Positions 25,659-34,758 are shown, numbered from the stretch's first letter. The stretch is 64,000 bases of DNA from a bacterium (GCA_905221385.1 CAJNCV010000003.1:124001-188000); one strand, 5' to 3'. Notes: generated from the letters alone by a model not told the origin. Made by a program: numbers and translations.

Positions 25659-25707
25659 AAAAAGTTAGTTATTTATCCTTAAAATGGACATTAACTGACT
25701 TTTTTTC
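25659..25707 (+). terminator. Terminator after thiI
   Basis: AAAAGTTAGTTA and TTAACTGACTTTT pair with one mismatch and are followed by a T-run. Confidence 0.7.
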
Positions 25708-25724
25708 TATTTTTATGGTATAAT
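25695..25724 (+). promoter_or_regulatory. Promoter of the esterase cluster
   Basis: CTGACT (25695-25700) and TATAAT (25719-25724), 18 bases apart. The -35 box overlaps the terminator arm of thiI. Confidence 0.5.
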
Positions 25725-25759
25725 AAGATAAAATTTTGAATATAGAGAGTTTTCTGACA

Positions 25760-26584
25760 ATGAATCATTCCTACTTTTATTTAAAAATGAAAGAACATAA
25801 ACTCAAGGTTCCTTATACAGGAAAAGAGCGTCGTGTGCGTGTGCTTCTGCCAAAGGACTACGAGAAGGACACAGACCGTTTTTATCCTGTAGTTTACTTC
25901 CATGATGGGCAAAATGTCTTTTACAGCAAAGAGTCTTATATTGGACACTCTTGGAAGATTATTCCAGCCATTAAACGAAATCCTGACATCAGTCGCATGA
26001 TTGTCGTTGCCATAGATAATGACAGCATGGGGCGGATGAATGAGTATGCGGCTTGGAAGTTTCAAGAATCTCCTATCCCAGGCCAGCAGTTTGGCGGTAA
26101 GGGTGTGGAGTATGCCGAGTTTGTCATGGAGGTGGTCAAGCCTTTTATCGATGAAACCTATCGTACCAAAGCTGATCGCCAGCACACGGCTATGATTGGT
26201 TCGTCACTAGGAGGCAATATAACTCAGTTTATCGGACTGGAATACCAAGACCGAATTGGTTGTCTAGGTGTATTTTCATCTGCTAACTGGCTCCACCAAG
26301 AAGCCTTTAACCGCTATATCGAGCGCAAGAAATTGACGCCTGATCAGCGCATTTTCATTTATGTAGGAACAGAAGAAGCAGACGATACGGACAAAACCTT
26401 GATGGCTGGCAATATCAAGCAAGCCTATATCGACTCATCGCTTCGCTATTACCATGATTTGATTGCAGGTGGAGTACACTTGGATAATCTTGTCTTAAAA
26501 GTTCAGTCTGGTGCCATCCATAGTGAAATACCATGGTCGGAAAATTTACCAGACTGTCTCCGATTTTTTGCAGAGAAATGGTAA
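25760..26584 (+). CDS. Alpha/beta-hydrolase esterase (esterase D-like)
   Basis: A 274-residue hydrolase. I chose the ATG at 25760 since the promoter at 25719-25724 would place the transcript start about 30 bases upstream; a TTG at 25736 has no ribosome-binding site. The N-terminal part has YPVVYFHDGQNVF, and the nucleophile elbow is MIGSSLGGN with the catalytic serine. Such proteins hydrolyse short acyl esters or release siderophore or acetyl groups; the natural substrate is unknown. It forms a tight run with a second hydrolase and an ATP-grasp enzyme. Confidence 0.85.
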   Translation: MNHSYFYLKMKEHKLKVPYTGKERRVRVLLPKDYEKDTDRFYPVVYFHDGQNVFYSKESYIGHSWKIIPAIKRNPDISRMIVVAIDNDSMGRMNEYAAWKFQESPIPGQQFGGKGVEYAEFVMEVVKPFIDETYRTKADRQHTAMIGSSLGGNITQFIGLEYQDRIGCLGVFSSANWLHQEAFNRYIERKKLTPDQRIFIYVGTEEADDTDKTLMAGNIKQAYIDSSLRYYHDLIAGGVHLDNLVLKVQSGAIHSEIPWSENLPDCLRFFAEKW

Positions 26585-26604
26585 GTTAAGAAAGGAGAAA
26601 GCCA

Positions 26605-27345
26605 ATGCATATTGAAAACCTCAGCCACTGGAGTGGCAATCTTAATCGTGAAATGTACCTCAACCGTTATGGACATGCTGGAATTCCTGTTGTGGTTTTT
26701 GCTTCTTCTGGTGGTAGTCACAATGAATACTATGATTTTGGCATGATTGATGCCTGTGCTTCTTTTATCGAGGAAGGGCGTGTCCAGTTCTTTACGTTAT
26801 CCAGTGTGGACAGTGAGAGCTGGCTGGCTACATGGAAAAATGGTCATGACCAGGCAGAGATGCATCGTGCCTACGAACGCTATGTAATTGAGGAAGCCAT
26901 TCCTTTTATCAAGCATAAGACAGGTTGGTTTGATGGCATGATGACGACAGGTTGCTCAATGGGTGCCTACCATGCACTCAACTTTTTCCTCCAGCATCCA
27001 GATGTCTTTACCAAGGTGATTGCTCTCAGCGGTGTTTACGATGCGCGTTTCTTTGTCGGCGATTACTACAATGATGATGCTATTTACCAAAATTCGCCAG
27101 TAGATTATATCTGGAATCAGAATGACGGCTGGTTTATCGATCGTTACCGTCAGGCAGAAATCGTCGTCTGTACGGGACTTGGTGCCTGGGAACAAGACGG
27201 TCTACCATCTTTCTACAAGCTCAAAGAAGCCTTTGACCAGAAACAAATTCCAGCTTGGTTTGCTGAATGGGGACACGATGTCGCCCACGACTGGGAATGG
27301 TGGCGTAAACAAATGCCCTATTTTCTTGGACACCTGTATCTATAA
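26605..27345 (+). CDS. Alpha/beta-hydrolase, putative esterase
   Basis: A 246-residue hydrolase with the nucleophile elbow TGCSMGAYHA (GxSxG) and the N-terminal PVVVFASSGGSHNEYYDFG segment. AAGGAG lies before the ATG. No signal peptide, so it acts in the cytoplasm. It is only distantly similar to the preceding esterase. The 20-base gap behind that gene and the 12-base gap to the ATP-grasp gene suggest one transcript and a shared pathway. Substrate unknown. Confidence 0.82.
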   Translation: MHIENLSHWSGNLNREMYLNRYGHAGIPVVVFASSGGSHNEYYDFGMIDACASFIEEGRVQFFTLSSVDSESWLATWKNGHDQAEMHRAYERYVIEEAIPFIKHKTGWFDGMMTTGCSMGAYHALNFFLQHPDVFTKVIALSGVYDARFFVGDYYNDDAIYQNSPVDYIWNQNDGWFIDRYRQAEIVVCTGLGAWEQDGLPSFYKLKEAFDQKQIPAWFAEWGHDVAHDWEWWRKQMPYFLGHLYL

Positions 27346-27357
27346 AAGGAGTTGCCT

Positions 27358-28524
27358 ATGAATTACCTTGTTATTTCTCCCTACTATCCGCAAAACTTTC
27401 AACAGTTTACAATCGAGTTAGCTAATAAAGGCATCACAGTCTTGGGAATTGGTCAGGAGACTTACGAACAACTAGATGAACCTTTGCGCAATGGCCTAAC
27501 CGAGTATTTCCGTGTAGACAATCTTGAGGACATAGACGAAGTCAAACGTGCAGTAGCTTTTCTTTTCTACAAGCATGGACCAATTGACCGCATCGAGTCC
27601 CACAATGAATACTGGCTTGAACTGGATGCAGCCCTTCGTGAGCAATTTAATGTCTTTGGTGCCAAACCAGAAGATCTCAAAAAGACCAAATATAAGTCTG
27701 AGATGAAGAAACTTTTCCAAAAAGCGGGTGTCCCTGTGGTACCTGGGGCCGTTATCCAGACGGAAGCAGATGTGGATAAAGCAGTTGAGACGATTGGTCT
27801 ACCAATGATTGCCAAACCTGATAATGGAGTGGGAGCGGCAGCCACTTTTAAGCTTGAGACAGAAGACGATATCCATCACTTCAAGGAAGAATGGGACCAT
27901 TCAACCGTTTATTTCTTTGAAAAATTTGTCACTTCTAGCGAAATCTGTACCTTTGACGGGCTTGTGGACAAGGATGGCAATATCGTCTTTTCAACGACTT
28001 TTGATTATGCCCATACACCACTTGATCTCATGATTTATAAGATGGACAATTCCTACTATGTGCTTAAGGATATGGATCCCAAACTACGCAAGTATGGTGA
28101 GGCTATAGTCAAGGAATTTGGAATGAGAGAACGCTTTTTCCATATCGAGTTTTTCCGTGACGGGGACGACTACATTGCCATTGAGTACAATAATCGTCCT
28201 GCAGGTGGCTTTACCATTGATGTTTATAACTTTGCTCATTCCTTGGACCTCTACCGAGGTTATGCGGCGATTGTTGTAGGTGAAGAATTCCCAGAATCAG
28301 AGTTTGAACCACAATACTGTTTGGCTACATCACGTCGTGAAAATGCTAACTATGTTTATTCAGAAGAGGACTTGCTTGCCAAATACAGTCAGCAATTCAA
28401 GGTCAAAAAAATCATGCCAGCAGCCTTTGCAGAGCTACAAGGGGATTACCTTTATATGCTGACTACTCCAAGTCGCCAAGAGATGGAGCAGATGATTGCA
28501 GACTTTGGTCAGCGTCAAGAGTAA
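27358..28524 (+). CDS. ATP-grasp family enzyme
   Basis: A 388-residue protein with a carbamoyl-phosphate-synthase-like ATP-grasp fold. I chose the ATG at 27358, 6 bases after AAGGAG; a TTG two codons earlier overlaps the ribosome-binding site. ATP-grasp features are seen as GLPMIAKPDNGVGAAATFKL and, near residue 270, HIEFFRDGDDYIAIEYNNRPAGG with the metal-binding Glu and Asn. Such enzymes ligate a carboxylate to an amine or thiol through an acyl-phosphate. The product is unknown. It is the last gene of a cluster with two esterases and ends at a terminator. Confidence 0.85.
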   Translation: MNYLVISPYYPQNFQQFTIELANKGITVLGIGQETYEQLDEPLRNGLTEYFRVDNLEDIDEVKRAVAFLFYKHGPIDRIESHNEYWLELDAALREQFNVFGAKPEDLKKTKYKSEMKKLFQKAGVPVVPGAVIQTEADVDKAVETIGLPMIAKPDNGVGAAATFKLETEDDIHHFKEEWDHSTVYFFEKFVTSSEICTFDGLVDKDGNIVFSTTFDYAHTPLDLMIYKMDNSYYVLKDMDPKLRKYGEAIVKEFGMRERFFHIEFFRDGDDYIAIEYNNRPAGGFTIDVYNFAHSLDLYRGYAAIVVGEEFPESEFEPQYCLATSRRENANYVYSEEDLLAKYSQQFKVKKIMPAAFAELQGDYLYMLTTPSRQEMEQMIADFGQRQE

Positions 28525-28525
28525 C

Positions 28526-28566
28526 GAAAAGGATGAAGGGAGTTTGACTTCTTTTGTCCTTTTCTT
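28526..28566 (+). terminator. Terminator after the ATP-grasp gene
   Basis: GAAAAGGA and TCCTTTTC form the outer stem with an inner GAAG/CTTC pair. The 3' arm is T-rich. Confidence 0.65.
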
Positions 28567-28615
28567 AAAGATAAGTTAAATAAAGCGTTTTCCATAGATT
28601 CTTTTAGAAAATCTG

Positions 28616-28644
28616 TTGCTAAAAGGTCTAAAAATTGATAGAAT
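28616..28644 (+). promoter_or_regulatory. Promoter of the aquaglyceroporin gene
   Basis: TTGCTA (28616-28621) and TAGAAT (28639-28644) with a 17-base spacer, followed by AAGGAG before the ATG at 28681. Confidence 0.6.
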
Positions 28645-28680
28645 AAGGATTGTCTAAAAAAATTAAGGAGAATCTATCAA

Positions 28681-29550
28681 ATGGATTTTACATGGGCTAT
28701 TAAATATGCCACTGAATTTTTGGGAACTGCCATTTTGGTCATTCTTGGTAATGGTGCAGTTGCTAACGTTGAACTTAAAGGTACGAAAGGTCACCAAAGT
28801 GGCTGGCTCGTTATCGCGGTTGGTTACGGTATGGGGGTTATGATTCCAGCCTTGATGTTCGGTAATGTATCTGGTAACCACATCAACCCAGCCTTCACAC
28901 TTGGACTTGCTGTGAGTGGACTTTTCCCTTGGGAACAAGTACCATATTACATCCTTGTGCAAGTTTTAGGAGCGATTTTTGGTCAAGCTATGGTTGTTGC
29001 AACTCACCGTCCTTACTACTTGAAAACAGAGAATTCTAATAACATTTTGGGTACTTTCTCAACGATTTCAAATGTTGATCACGGTACAAAAGAATCACGT
29101 TTCGCAGCAAGTGTAAATGGTTTTATCAATGAGTTTGTCGGTTCGTTTATTCTGTTCTTTGCAGCCCTAGGAATGACTAAAAACTTTTTTGGTGCGGAAG
29201 TAATGCAATACATGAAGCAAATGGCAACGCAGGCTAATCAAACAGTTGACTTCTCTGAATTAGCTATCAAAGCTCAAATAGCACCACACACAGCAGCAGG
29301 TCTTTCAGTAGCTCATTTAGGACTTGGTTTCCTAGTAATGGCCTTGGTAACTTCACTCGGTGGACCTACTGGACCTGGTTTGAACCCAGCTCGTGACTTT
29401 GGACCACGTCTTCTTCACGAACTTCTTCCAAAATCAGTTCTTGGTCAACACAAGGGTGATTCAAAATGGTGGTATGCATGGGTTCCAGTTGTAGCACCAA
29501 TTGCAGCTGGTATTGCAGCAGTAGCAGTCTTTAAACTACTTTACCTATAA
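28681..29550 (+). CDS. Aquaglyceroporin of the Gla/GlpF type
   Basis: A 289-residue MIP-family channel with six helices. The two pore motifs are present: HINPAFTLG in the first half and the variant GLNPARDFGPR in the second. The length and the inserted loop between helices match the lactococcal Gla channel, which passes both water and glycerol. The gene stands alone between its own promoter and terminator, not in a glycerol operon, so its substrate could be water, glycerol or other small neutral molecules. Confidence 0.92.
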   Translation: MDFTWAIKYATEFLGTAILVILGNGAVANVELKGTKGHQSGWLVIAVGYGMGVMIPALMFGNVSGNHINPAFTLGLAVSGLFPWEQVPYYILVQVLGAIFGQAMVVATHRPYYLKTENSNNILGTFSTISNVDHGTKESRFAASVNGFINEFVGSFILFFAALGMTKNFFGAEVMQYMKQMATQANQTVDFSELAIKAQIAPHTAAGLSVAHLGLGFLVMALVTSLGGPTGPGLNPARDFGPRLLHELLPKSVLGQHKGDSKWWYAWVPVVAPIAAGIAAVAVFKLLYL

Positions 29551-29557
29551 TAAAATG

Positions 29558-29582
29558 AAACTGGGAAATCCCAGTTTTTTTG
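29558..29582 (+). terminator. Terminator after the aquaglyceroporin gene
   Basis: AAACTGGG and CCCAGTTT pair around a four-base loop, followed by a T-run. Confidence 0.9.
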
Positions 29583-29625
29583 TCGAAAATTTTTGTAAAA
29601 AATTCTAGAATTTAAGTGGAATAGC

Positions 29626-29654
29626 TTGTAAAAAATCCTAAAATCCTTTAAAAT
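29626..29654 (+). promoter_or_regulatory. Promoter of cppA
   Basis: TTGTAA (29626-29631) and TAAAAT (29649-29654) with a 17-base spacer, 20 bases before the cppA start. Confidence 0.5.
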
Positions 29655-29673
29655 AAAAGAGTTGGAGGAAGCT

Positions 29674-30399
29674 ATGAATGCAAATCAAATGATACAAATT
29701 ATTCCGACTTTGAAGGTCAATAACCGAAGATTAAATGAAACATTTTACATTGAAACTCTTGGGATGAAGCCCTTGTTAGAGGAGTCTGCCTTCCTTTCAC
29801 TTGGTGACCAATCAGGTGTTGAGAAGTTGATTCTTGAAGAGGCTCCCAGTATGCGAACTCGCAGAGTTGAAGGGCTTAAGAAACTAGCTAGACTTTTGAT
29901 CAAAGTAGAAAATCCTTCAGAAATCGAGGCTCTTCTTTCTCGGATGGAGTCCCTTCCTCGCCTATTTAAAGGAAGCCGTGGGCATGCTTTTGAGATTGTT
30001 TCTCCTGAACAGGATGTGATTCTTGTTCATGCAGAAAATCATATGGAAGATTTAGTTCCACTGGAAACTGTTCCCGAATTTTCTTCAAATACAGGTATGA
30101 AATACTTGAGTCAATTTGAGATTTCTATGGAGTTGCGTTTGCCTGAGGGAGTGGAGAGTTTACTTGATCCCGAAGTCGTAGCCAAGACAATTAGCTTTAC
30201 CAAAGGGGAAGGTCCAGATTTGACTGTGGAAAACAATGTCACTTGGGATTTATCTATGATAAAATTTTTAGTGAAGGATCTAGATTTGACTAGTCTTCGT
30301 CAGAAATTTGAAAAGACAGGCTATTTTGTTCCCAAGTCTGAAAAATTCTTCCTTGGTAAAGATACCAATAACATCGAATTGTGGTTTGAAGAAGCATGA
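29674..30399 (+). CDS. cppA: CppA family protein (glyoxalase-like fold)
   Basis: A 241-residue protein. I chose the ATG at 29674 with TTGGAGGA just upstream; a TTG in that stretch would consume the ribosome-binding site. It matches the streptococcal CppA family, named for C3-glycoprotein degrading activity, and its N-terminal part (IIPTLKVNNRRLNETFYIETLGMKPL) looks like a glyoxalase/bleomycin-resistance half. No signal peptide is visible, so the reported complement-degrading role is hard to square with the sequence. It is coupled by ATGA to the serine hydrolase gene. Confidence 0.85.
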   Translation: MNANQMIQIIPTLKVNNRRLNETFYIETLGMKPLLEESAFLSLGDQSGVEKLILEEAPSMRTRRVEGLKKLARLLIKVENPSEIEALLSRMESLPRLFKGSRGHAFEIVSPEQDVILVHAENHMEDLVPLETVPEFSSNTGMKYLSQFEISMELRLPEGVESLLDPEVVAKTISFTKGEGPDLTVENNVTWDLSMIKFLVKDLDLTSLRQKFEKTGYFVPKSEKFFLGKDTNNIELWFEEA

Positions 30400-31331
30400 A
30401 GTTGGAAAAAATTCTAAGAAAAATAGAAGATCAAATTGAGGCAGGGGTCTATCCCGGGGCCTCTTTTGCGTATTATAAGGATGGTGAATGGAAAGAGTCT
30501 TATCTGGGCTTGAGTGACCCAGAACGGGGCTTGAAAACAGAGTCCGGGCTGGTTTATGATCTAGCTAGTGTGAGTAAGGTTGTGGGAGTGGGGACGGTTC
30601 TTACCTTCTTGTGGCAGCAGGGCAAATTAGATATTGAGCGACCTGTAACGGATTTTTTACCTGAGTGTGATTATCCAGATATTACTATACGGCAACTTCT
30701 GACCCATGCTACAGACTTAGATCCCTTTATTCCCAATCGAAATCTCTTGACAGCTACTGAATTAAAAGAAGCCATGTTTCACCTCAACAGACGAAATAAG
30801 TCTACTTTTCTATACTCGGATGTTCACTTTTTGCTCTTGGGCTTTCTTTTGGAAAAAATCTTTGAACAAGACTTGGATCAGATTATAGAAGAACAAGTTT
30901 TGAACCCATGGGGAATGACGGAAACCAAGTTCGGCCCCGTTGAGCAAGCTGTACCAACAGTGAGAGGATTAGAGGCCGGAATCGTTCACGATCCCAAAGC
31001 CCGTCTTTTAGGGAAACACGCAGGAAGTGCTGGTTTGTTTTCGACTGTTAAGGATCTGCAGATCTTTCTGGAACATTACTTGAAAGATGATTTTGCTGCA
31101 GATTTGAGCCGAAATTTTTCTCCCTTAGATGATAAGGAGCGTTCTTTAGCTTGGAATCTGGAGGGAGCCTGGCTCGACCATACGGGCTATACAGGTACCT
31201 TCATCATGTGGAATCGAGATAAACAGGAAGCCGCTATCTTTTTATCCAATCGAACGTATGAGAAGGATGAGCGTGCTCAGTGGATAATCGATCGAAACCA
31301 AGTCATGGATATGATTCGTAGGGGAGAGTAG
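30396..31331 (+). CDS. Beta-lactamase-related serine hydrolase
   Basis: A 311-residue protein of the class C beta-lactamase/penicillin-binding-like family. The active-site SxxK is S58-V-S-K61 (DLASVSKVV), the tyrosine motif is YSD (FLYSDVHF), and HTGYTG near residue 270 stands in for the KTG box. It has no signal peptide, so it acts in the cytoplasm and is more likely an esterase or peptidase than a cell-wall enzyme or resistance factor. It follows cppA with a 4-base overlap and precedes an EamA transporter by 9 bases. Confidence 0.85.
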   Translation: MKLEKILRKIEDQIEAGVYPGASFAYYKDGEWKESYLGLSDPERGLKTESGLVYDLASVSKVVGVGTVLTFLWQQGKLDIERPVTDFLPECDYPDITIRQLLTHATDLDPFIPNRNLLTATELKEAMFHLNRRNKSTFLYSDVHFLLLGFLLEKIFEQDLDQIIEEQVLNPWGMTETKFGPVEQAVPTVRGLEAGIVHDPKARLLGKHAGSAGLFSTVKDLQIFLEHYLKDDFAADLSRNFSPLDDKERSLAWNLEGAWLDHTGYTGTFIMWNRDKQEAAIFLSNRTYEKDERAQWIIDRNQVMDMIRRGE

Positions 31332-31340
31332 GGAGAAAGC

Positions 31341-32252
31341 ATGTCAAAAACCGTAAAAGGAACGCTATTCACAGTAGTTGCAGGGATTGCTTGGGGCTTG
31401 TCTGGAACCAGTGGCCAATACCTGATGGCACATGGGATTTCCGCTCTAGTCTTGACCAATCTGCGACTCATCATAGCAGGATTGGCACTGGTATTCTTAT
31501 CCTATGCGACTGCAAAGGATAAACTCCTTTCTTTTTTAAAAGATAAAAAAAGTCTACTACCTCTGTTGCTATTTGCAGTTTTCGGACTTTTCTTAAACCA
31601 GTTTGCCTATCTTTCTGCCATTCAGGAAACCAATGCTGGAACGGCGACGGTTCTCCAGTATGTATGTCCTGTTGGGATCTTGATTTATACTTGTATCAAG
31701 GACAGGGTGGCACCGACTTTGGCAGAGATTGTTTCGATTGTTTTAGCAATTGGAGGAACTTTTCTTATCGCGACTCATGGGAAACTCGACCAGTTGTCTG
31801 TCACCCCTGTTGGTCTTTTCTGGGGGCTATTTTCTGCCTTGACCTATGCCCTCTATATCATCCTTCCTATCGCTTTGATTAAGAAGTGGGGAAGTATTTT
31901 GGTGATTGGTGTGGGGATGGTTATTTCTGGTGTTGTGGCTCTTCCCTTCACAGGAATTTTGCAGGCTAGCATACCGACCAGCTTGGATTTTCTCTTTGCA
32001 TTTGCTGGTATTATCATCATCGGAACAGTCTTTGCCTACACCGCTTTTCTAAAAGGAGCTAGTCTGGTAGGACCAGTTAAGTCTAGTTTATTGGCTTCCA
32101 TAGAACCCATATCAGCTGTTTTCTTTGCCTTTCTGATTATGAAGGAACAATTTTATGCGATTGATTTTGTTGGTATGGCCATGATTTTACTAGCCGTGAC
32201 CATTATTTCTTTGAAAGATTTGTTGATAGAAAACAAACAGAAGGTTGAATGA
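31341..32252 (+). CDS. EamA/DMT-family transporter
   Basis: A 303-residue membrane protein with about ten helices arranged as two EamA repeats of five (about 6-140 and 150-290). It belongs to the drug/metabolite transporter superfamily, which exports or imports amino acids, nucleotide sugars or other small molecules. The substrate cannot be told. GGGAGAAAGC precedes the ATG, and it is likely the third gene of the cppA transcript. Confidence 0.87.
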   Translation: MSKTVKGTLFTVVAGIAWGLSGTSGQYLMAHGISALVLTNLRLIIAGLALVFLSYATAKDKLLSFLKDKKSLLPLLLFAVFGLFLNQFAYLSAIQETNAGTATVLQYVCPVGILIYTCIKDRVAPTLAEIVSIVLAIGGTFLIATHGKLDQLSVTPVGLFWGLFSALTYALYIILPIALIKKWGSILVIGVGMVISGVVALPFTGILQASIPTSLDFLFAFAGIIIIGTVFAYTAFLKGASLVGPVKSSLLASIEPISAVFFAFLIMKEQFYAIDFVGMAMILLAVTIISLKDLLIENKQKVE

Positions 32253-32396
32253 GAAACTAGTTACTCGTAAAAAGTGGTTGGTTTGAATATCCTATCGAAA
32301 TATTGATTACAGATAAGGAATAGGAGTAGAATTTTATAAAATTTTAAGTTTATTTTCTTACAACAAACCAATCTTTAACTGCTAGAAGGAGAAGCT

Positions 32397-33155
32397 ATGA
32401 AGATTTTACAAAGCATTCACCCAACTAAGCCCCTGCGCTACTTGAGATGGTTTGATATTCTGATTATTACAGTTTTAATGTTTGGCCAGTTTATCATTCG
32501 CTCAACGGAGCTTTTTTTAGCAAATATATTTCCGACAGACTTGTCAAGTGCTGTGGATACGGCAAGTAATACTGCCGACGAGGGAGCTGCCTATTCCAGC
32601 AACTTCACCTTGCAAGTGATACTTCTGTCCTTAGCCTTGCTTTACCTTTTGATTCGGAATTATGATTTCAAACAGCTTCCTATTCGTTGGATCTGGTCCC
32701 TTCTCTTTTGGGTTCCTTTTATATTTGCCATTGTGGGATTGTTTGGAGACTTGGTGACGACACTGACAGGTGAATACAATTACTTTAATCCAGCCCTTTT
32801 TGCCCACATAAATCCCATGGAAGTTATACGGAAGTTCCTAGCGCTTAGTCCGATGGCAATTGCCTATGCCTTGCTAAATGGCTTCTATGAAGAATTTTTC
32901 TTTCTAGGGTTGTTGACCTCAGTGAAAGAAAAGCACAAGTGGTGGGTCTTGTTCTATTCTATCCTCATTCGGATTTCTTTTCACACCTATCAAGGCTTAG
33001 TATGGGCGCTGGTTATTGGTGTAGTTTATGGTTTATTTTATTATTTCTTGTACAAGTATGTAATCAAGAATCTGCTCCCATTTTTCCTTATGCATGCTTT
33101 GGCAGACATGTTTGGGTCTAGTCTCATGTATCTCTTGATTGCTTGGGGAAGGTAA
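32397..33155 (+). CDS. CPBP-family intramembrane metalloprotease-like protein
   Basis: A 252-residue membrane protein with about six helices. It shows CPBP motifs: a glutamate pair in NGFYEEFFFLG, a histidine in RISFHTYQG and a histidine in FFLMHALADM. The Arg of the usual EExxxR motif is replaced. The family includes CAAX-type proteases and bacteriocin-immunity-like proteins of lactic acid bacteria. GAAGGAGAAG precedes the ATG. No bacteriocin genes lie nearby, so its target is unknown. Confidence 0.82.
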   Translation: MKILQSIHPTKPLRYLRWFDILIITVLMFGQFIIRSTELFLANIFPTDLSSAVDTASNTADEGAAYSSNFTLQVILLSLALLYLLIRNYDFKQLPIRWIWSLLFWVPFIFAIVGLFGDLVTTLTGEYNYFNPALFAHINPMEVIRKFLALSPMAIAYALLNGFYEEFFFLGLLTSVKEKHKWWVLFYSILIRISFHTYQGLVWALVIGVVYGLFYYFLYKYVIKNLLPFFLMHALADMFGSSLMYLLIAWGR

Positions 33156-33162
33156 GAATCAG

Positions 33163-33190
33163 AAAAATCCACTCAGTTGAGTGGATTTTG
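33163..33190. terminator. Bidirectional terminator between CPBP gene and uraA
   Basis: AAAAATCCACTC and GAGTGGATTTT form a near-perfect hairpin with T-runs on both strands, serving convergent genes. Confidence 0.85.
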
Positions 33191-33203
33191 TGTGTATAGA
33201 TGA

Positions 33204-34487
33204 CTAGTCTTTATTTTCGTGTGGTAAGATCAAGTTTAAGATGATACCTGTCATAGCTGATAGGGCGGTACCTGAAAGCGTAACTGGTCCTACTTTGAGG
33301 ATGGCACCACCAAGTCCGAGTACCAACATAGCACTTGCGATGATGAGGTTACGCATTTGACTGAAGTCAACGCGTTCCTTGATCAAGACCTTCAAACCGT
33401 TGCTGGCGATAACTCCGTAGAGAAGGATGGACATCCCGCCAAGCACAGCACTTGGAATTGTTGAGATCAGGGCAGTGAATTTACCTAGGAAGCTAAGAGC
33501 AATGGCGATAAAAGCAGCGTTCCGAATAACAGAGACAGAAGCGATACGAGTCATCCCGATAACCCCTGTATTTTCTCCGTAAGTCGTATTAGCTGGTCCA
33601 CCGAGGAAGGCCGATACTGATGTCGCGATACCGTCACCGAGAAGTGTACGGTGAAGACCTGGATTTTTCAAGAATTGACGGCCACAGATTTGGCTCAAAA
33701 CTGTGTGGTCTCCGATGTGTTCTGAAATTGTTACAATAGCGATAGGCAAGATTGCGATTGTTTCAGGACCGAAGTACAAGTTGTACTCTTTAAAGGCACC
33801 ACCAGTGCTAAATGGCAAGTAGAAACCAGGGACTTCAAACCAGTTGGCTTGAAGGACTGGGGTAAAGTCAACCAAACCAAGCATCATAGCGAAGATATAA
33901 CCACCGATGATGGCAAAGAGGAAAGGAATGATACGGAGGAAACCTTTTCCTTTTGTATTGATAAAGGCGGCAATCAAGAAAGTAACAACGGCTACAAGAG
34001 AGTTCTTCCAGTTTCCGTCTGCTACAAGTCCAGCATTCGTTACAGCAGAACCAGCAAGACCAAGACCGATAACGATGATCATAGGTCCGATAATAATTGG
34101 AGGCAAGAGTTTATCAATCCATTTTGTACCAGCGAAACGAACGCTAGCAGCCACTAGGACATAGATCAAACCAGTCAGGATGACCCCGGTTTGAGCGGCC
34201 GATACATCCCCACCCATATCTTTCATAGCTAGAGACATGGCCGTGATAAAGGCGAAGGATGATCCGAGATAAACTGGAACCTTAAAACCTGTAGAAATCA
34301 TATAGATAAGTGTTCCAATACCGGATGCAAAGAGAGCAACCGATACGGGCATTCCCAAAATTAAGGGAACGAGAATGGTTGCACCAAACATAGCAAACAC
34401 GTGCTGGAAGCTTAGAAGAATGCCTTTACCAGCAGAAGGACGTTGATCAACGTCTAGTAACAAGTCAACAGTTGATTCCTGTTTCAT
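33204..34487 (-). CDS. uraA: Uracil permease UraA/PyrP
   Basis: A 427-residue nucleobase:cation symporter (NCS2 family) with about 14 membrane segments that imports uracil. Family signs: SFQHVFAMFGATILVP near the N-terminus, GLGLAGSAVTNAG in the middle and NTTYGENTGVIGMTR near residue 290. I chose the ATG at 34487 since GTGAGG lies upstream; the open frame beyond it runs into the leader hairpin. The leader carries a PyrR-type binding loop and terminator, so it should be shut off when UMP is abundant, together with the pyr operon. Confidence 0.93.
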   Translation of the reverse strand: MKQESTVDLLLDVDQRPSAGKGILLSFQHVFAMFGATILVPLILGMPVSVALFASGIGTLIYMISTGFKVPVYLGSSFAFITAMSLAMKDMGGDVSAAQTGVILTGLIYVLVAASVRFAGTKWIDKLLPPIIIGPMIIVIGLGLAGSAVTNAGLVADGNWKNSLVAVVTFLIAAFINTKGKGFLRIIPFLFAIIGGYIFAMMLGLVDFTPVLQANWFEVPGFYLPFSTGGAFKEYNLYFGPETIAILPIAIVTISEHIGDHTVLSQICGRQFLKNPGLHRTLLGDGIATSVSAFLGGPANTTYGENTGVIGMTRIASVSVIRNAAFIAIALSFLGKFTALISTIPSAVLGGMSILLYGVIASNGLKVLIKERVDFSQMRNLIIASAMLVLGLGGAILKVGPVTLSGTALSAMTGIILNLILPHENKD

Positions 34488-34504
34488 AAAAACCTCACTT
34501 TTGG

Positions 34505-34638
34505 GCACCAAAAAAGAGCCCATTATTTTGCAGCAATAGGCCCTCAGAGTAAGACTTTTTAAAAAATAGCTATCTTTTAAAAATTTATATAAATCTGCGC
34601 CTTCGTCACCTCACAGGATGGCATTAAAAACCTTTGCT
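34505..34638 (-). promoter_or_regulatory. PyrR-type attenuator leader of uraA
   Basis: On the minus strand the leader contains CATCCTGTGAGGTGACGAAG (34601-34620), a PyrR binding-loop sequence. Close to the start codon a GAGGGCC...GGGCTC hairpin is followed by TTTTTT (34505-34546). This is the usual layout of PyrR-controlled transcription attenuation by UMP. Confidence 0.75.
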
Positions 34639-34644
34639 TAGGAT

Positions 34645-34673
34645 AGTATAGCAGAAAAAATTCGTTTTGTAAA
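34645..34673 (-). promoter_or_regulatory. Promoter of uraA
   Basis: On the minus strand TTTACA (34668-34673) and TATACT (34645-34650) with a 17-base spacer, about 150 bases ahead of the start codon. Confidence 0.65.
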
Positions 34674-34758
34674 CGAATTTTTCCCGAGCCCGGAAATACG
34701 AGAGCGAGGCAGATTTTGTAAATTGTTTTCTGAACTTTAAATAAGGGCGCACCATTGT

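Noticed and set aside
30396..31331. Penicillin-binding protein or true beta-lactamase
   Set aside because: It has SxxK and YSD-like motifs but no signal peptide or membrane anchor and no clear KTG box, so a cytoplasmic hydrolase is more likely.
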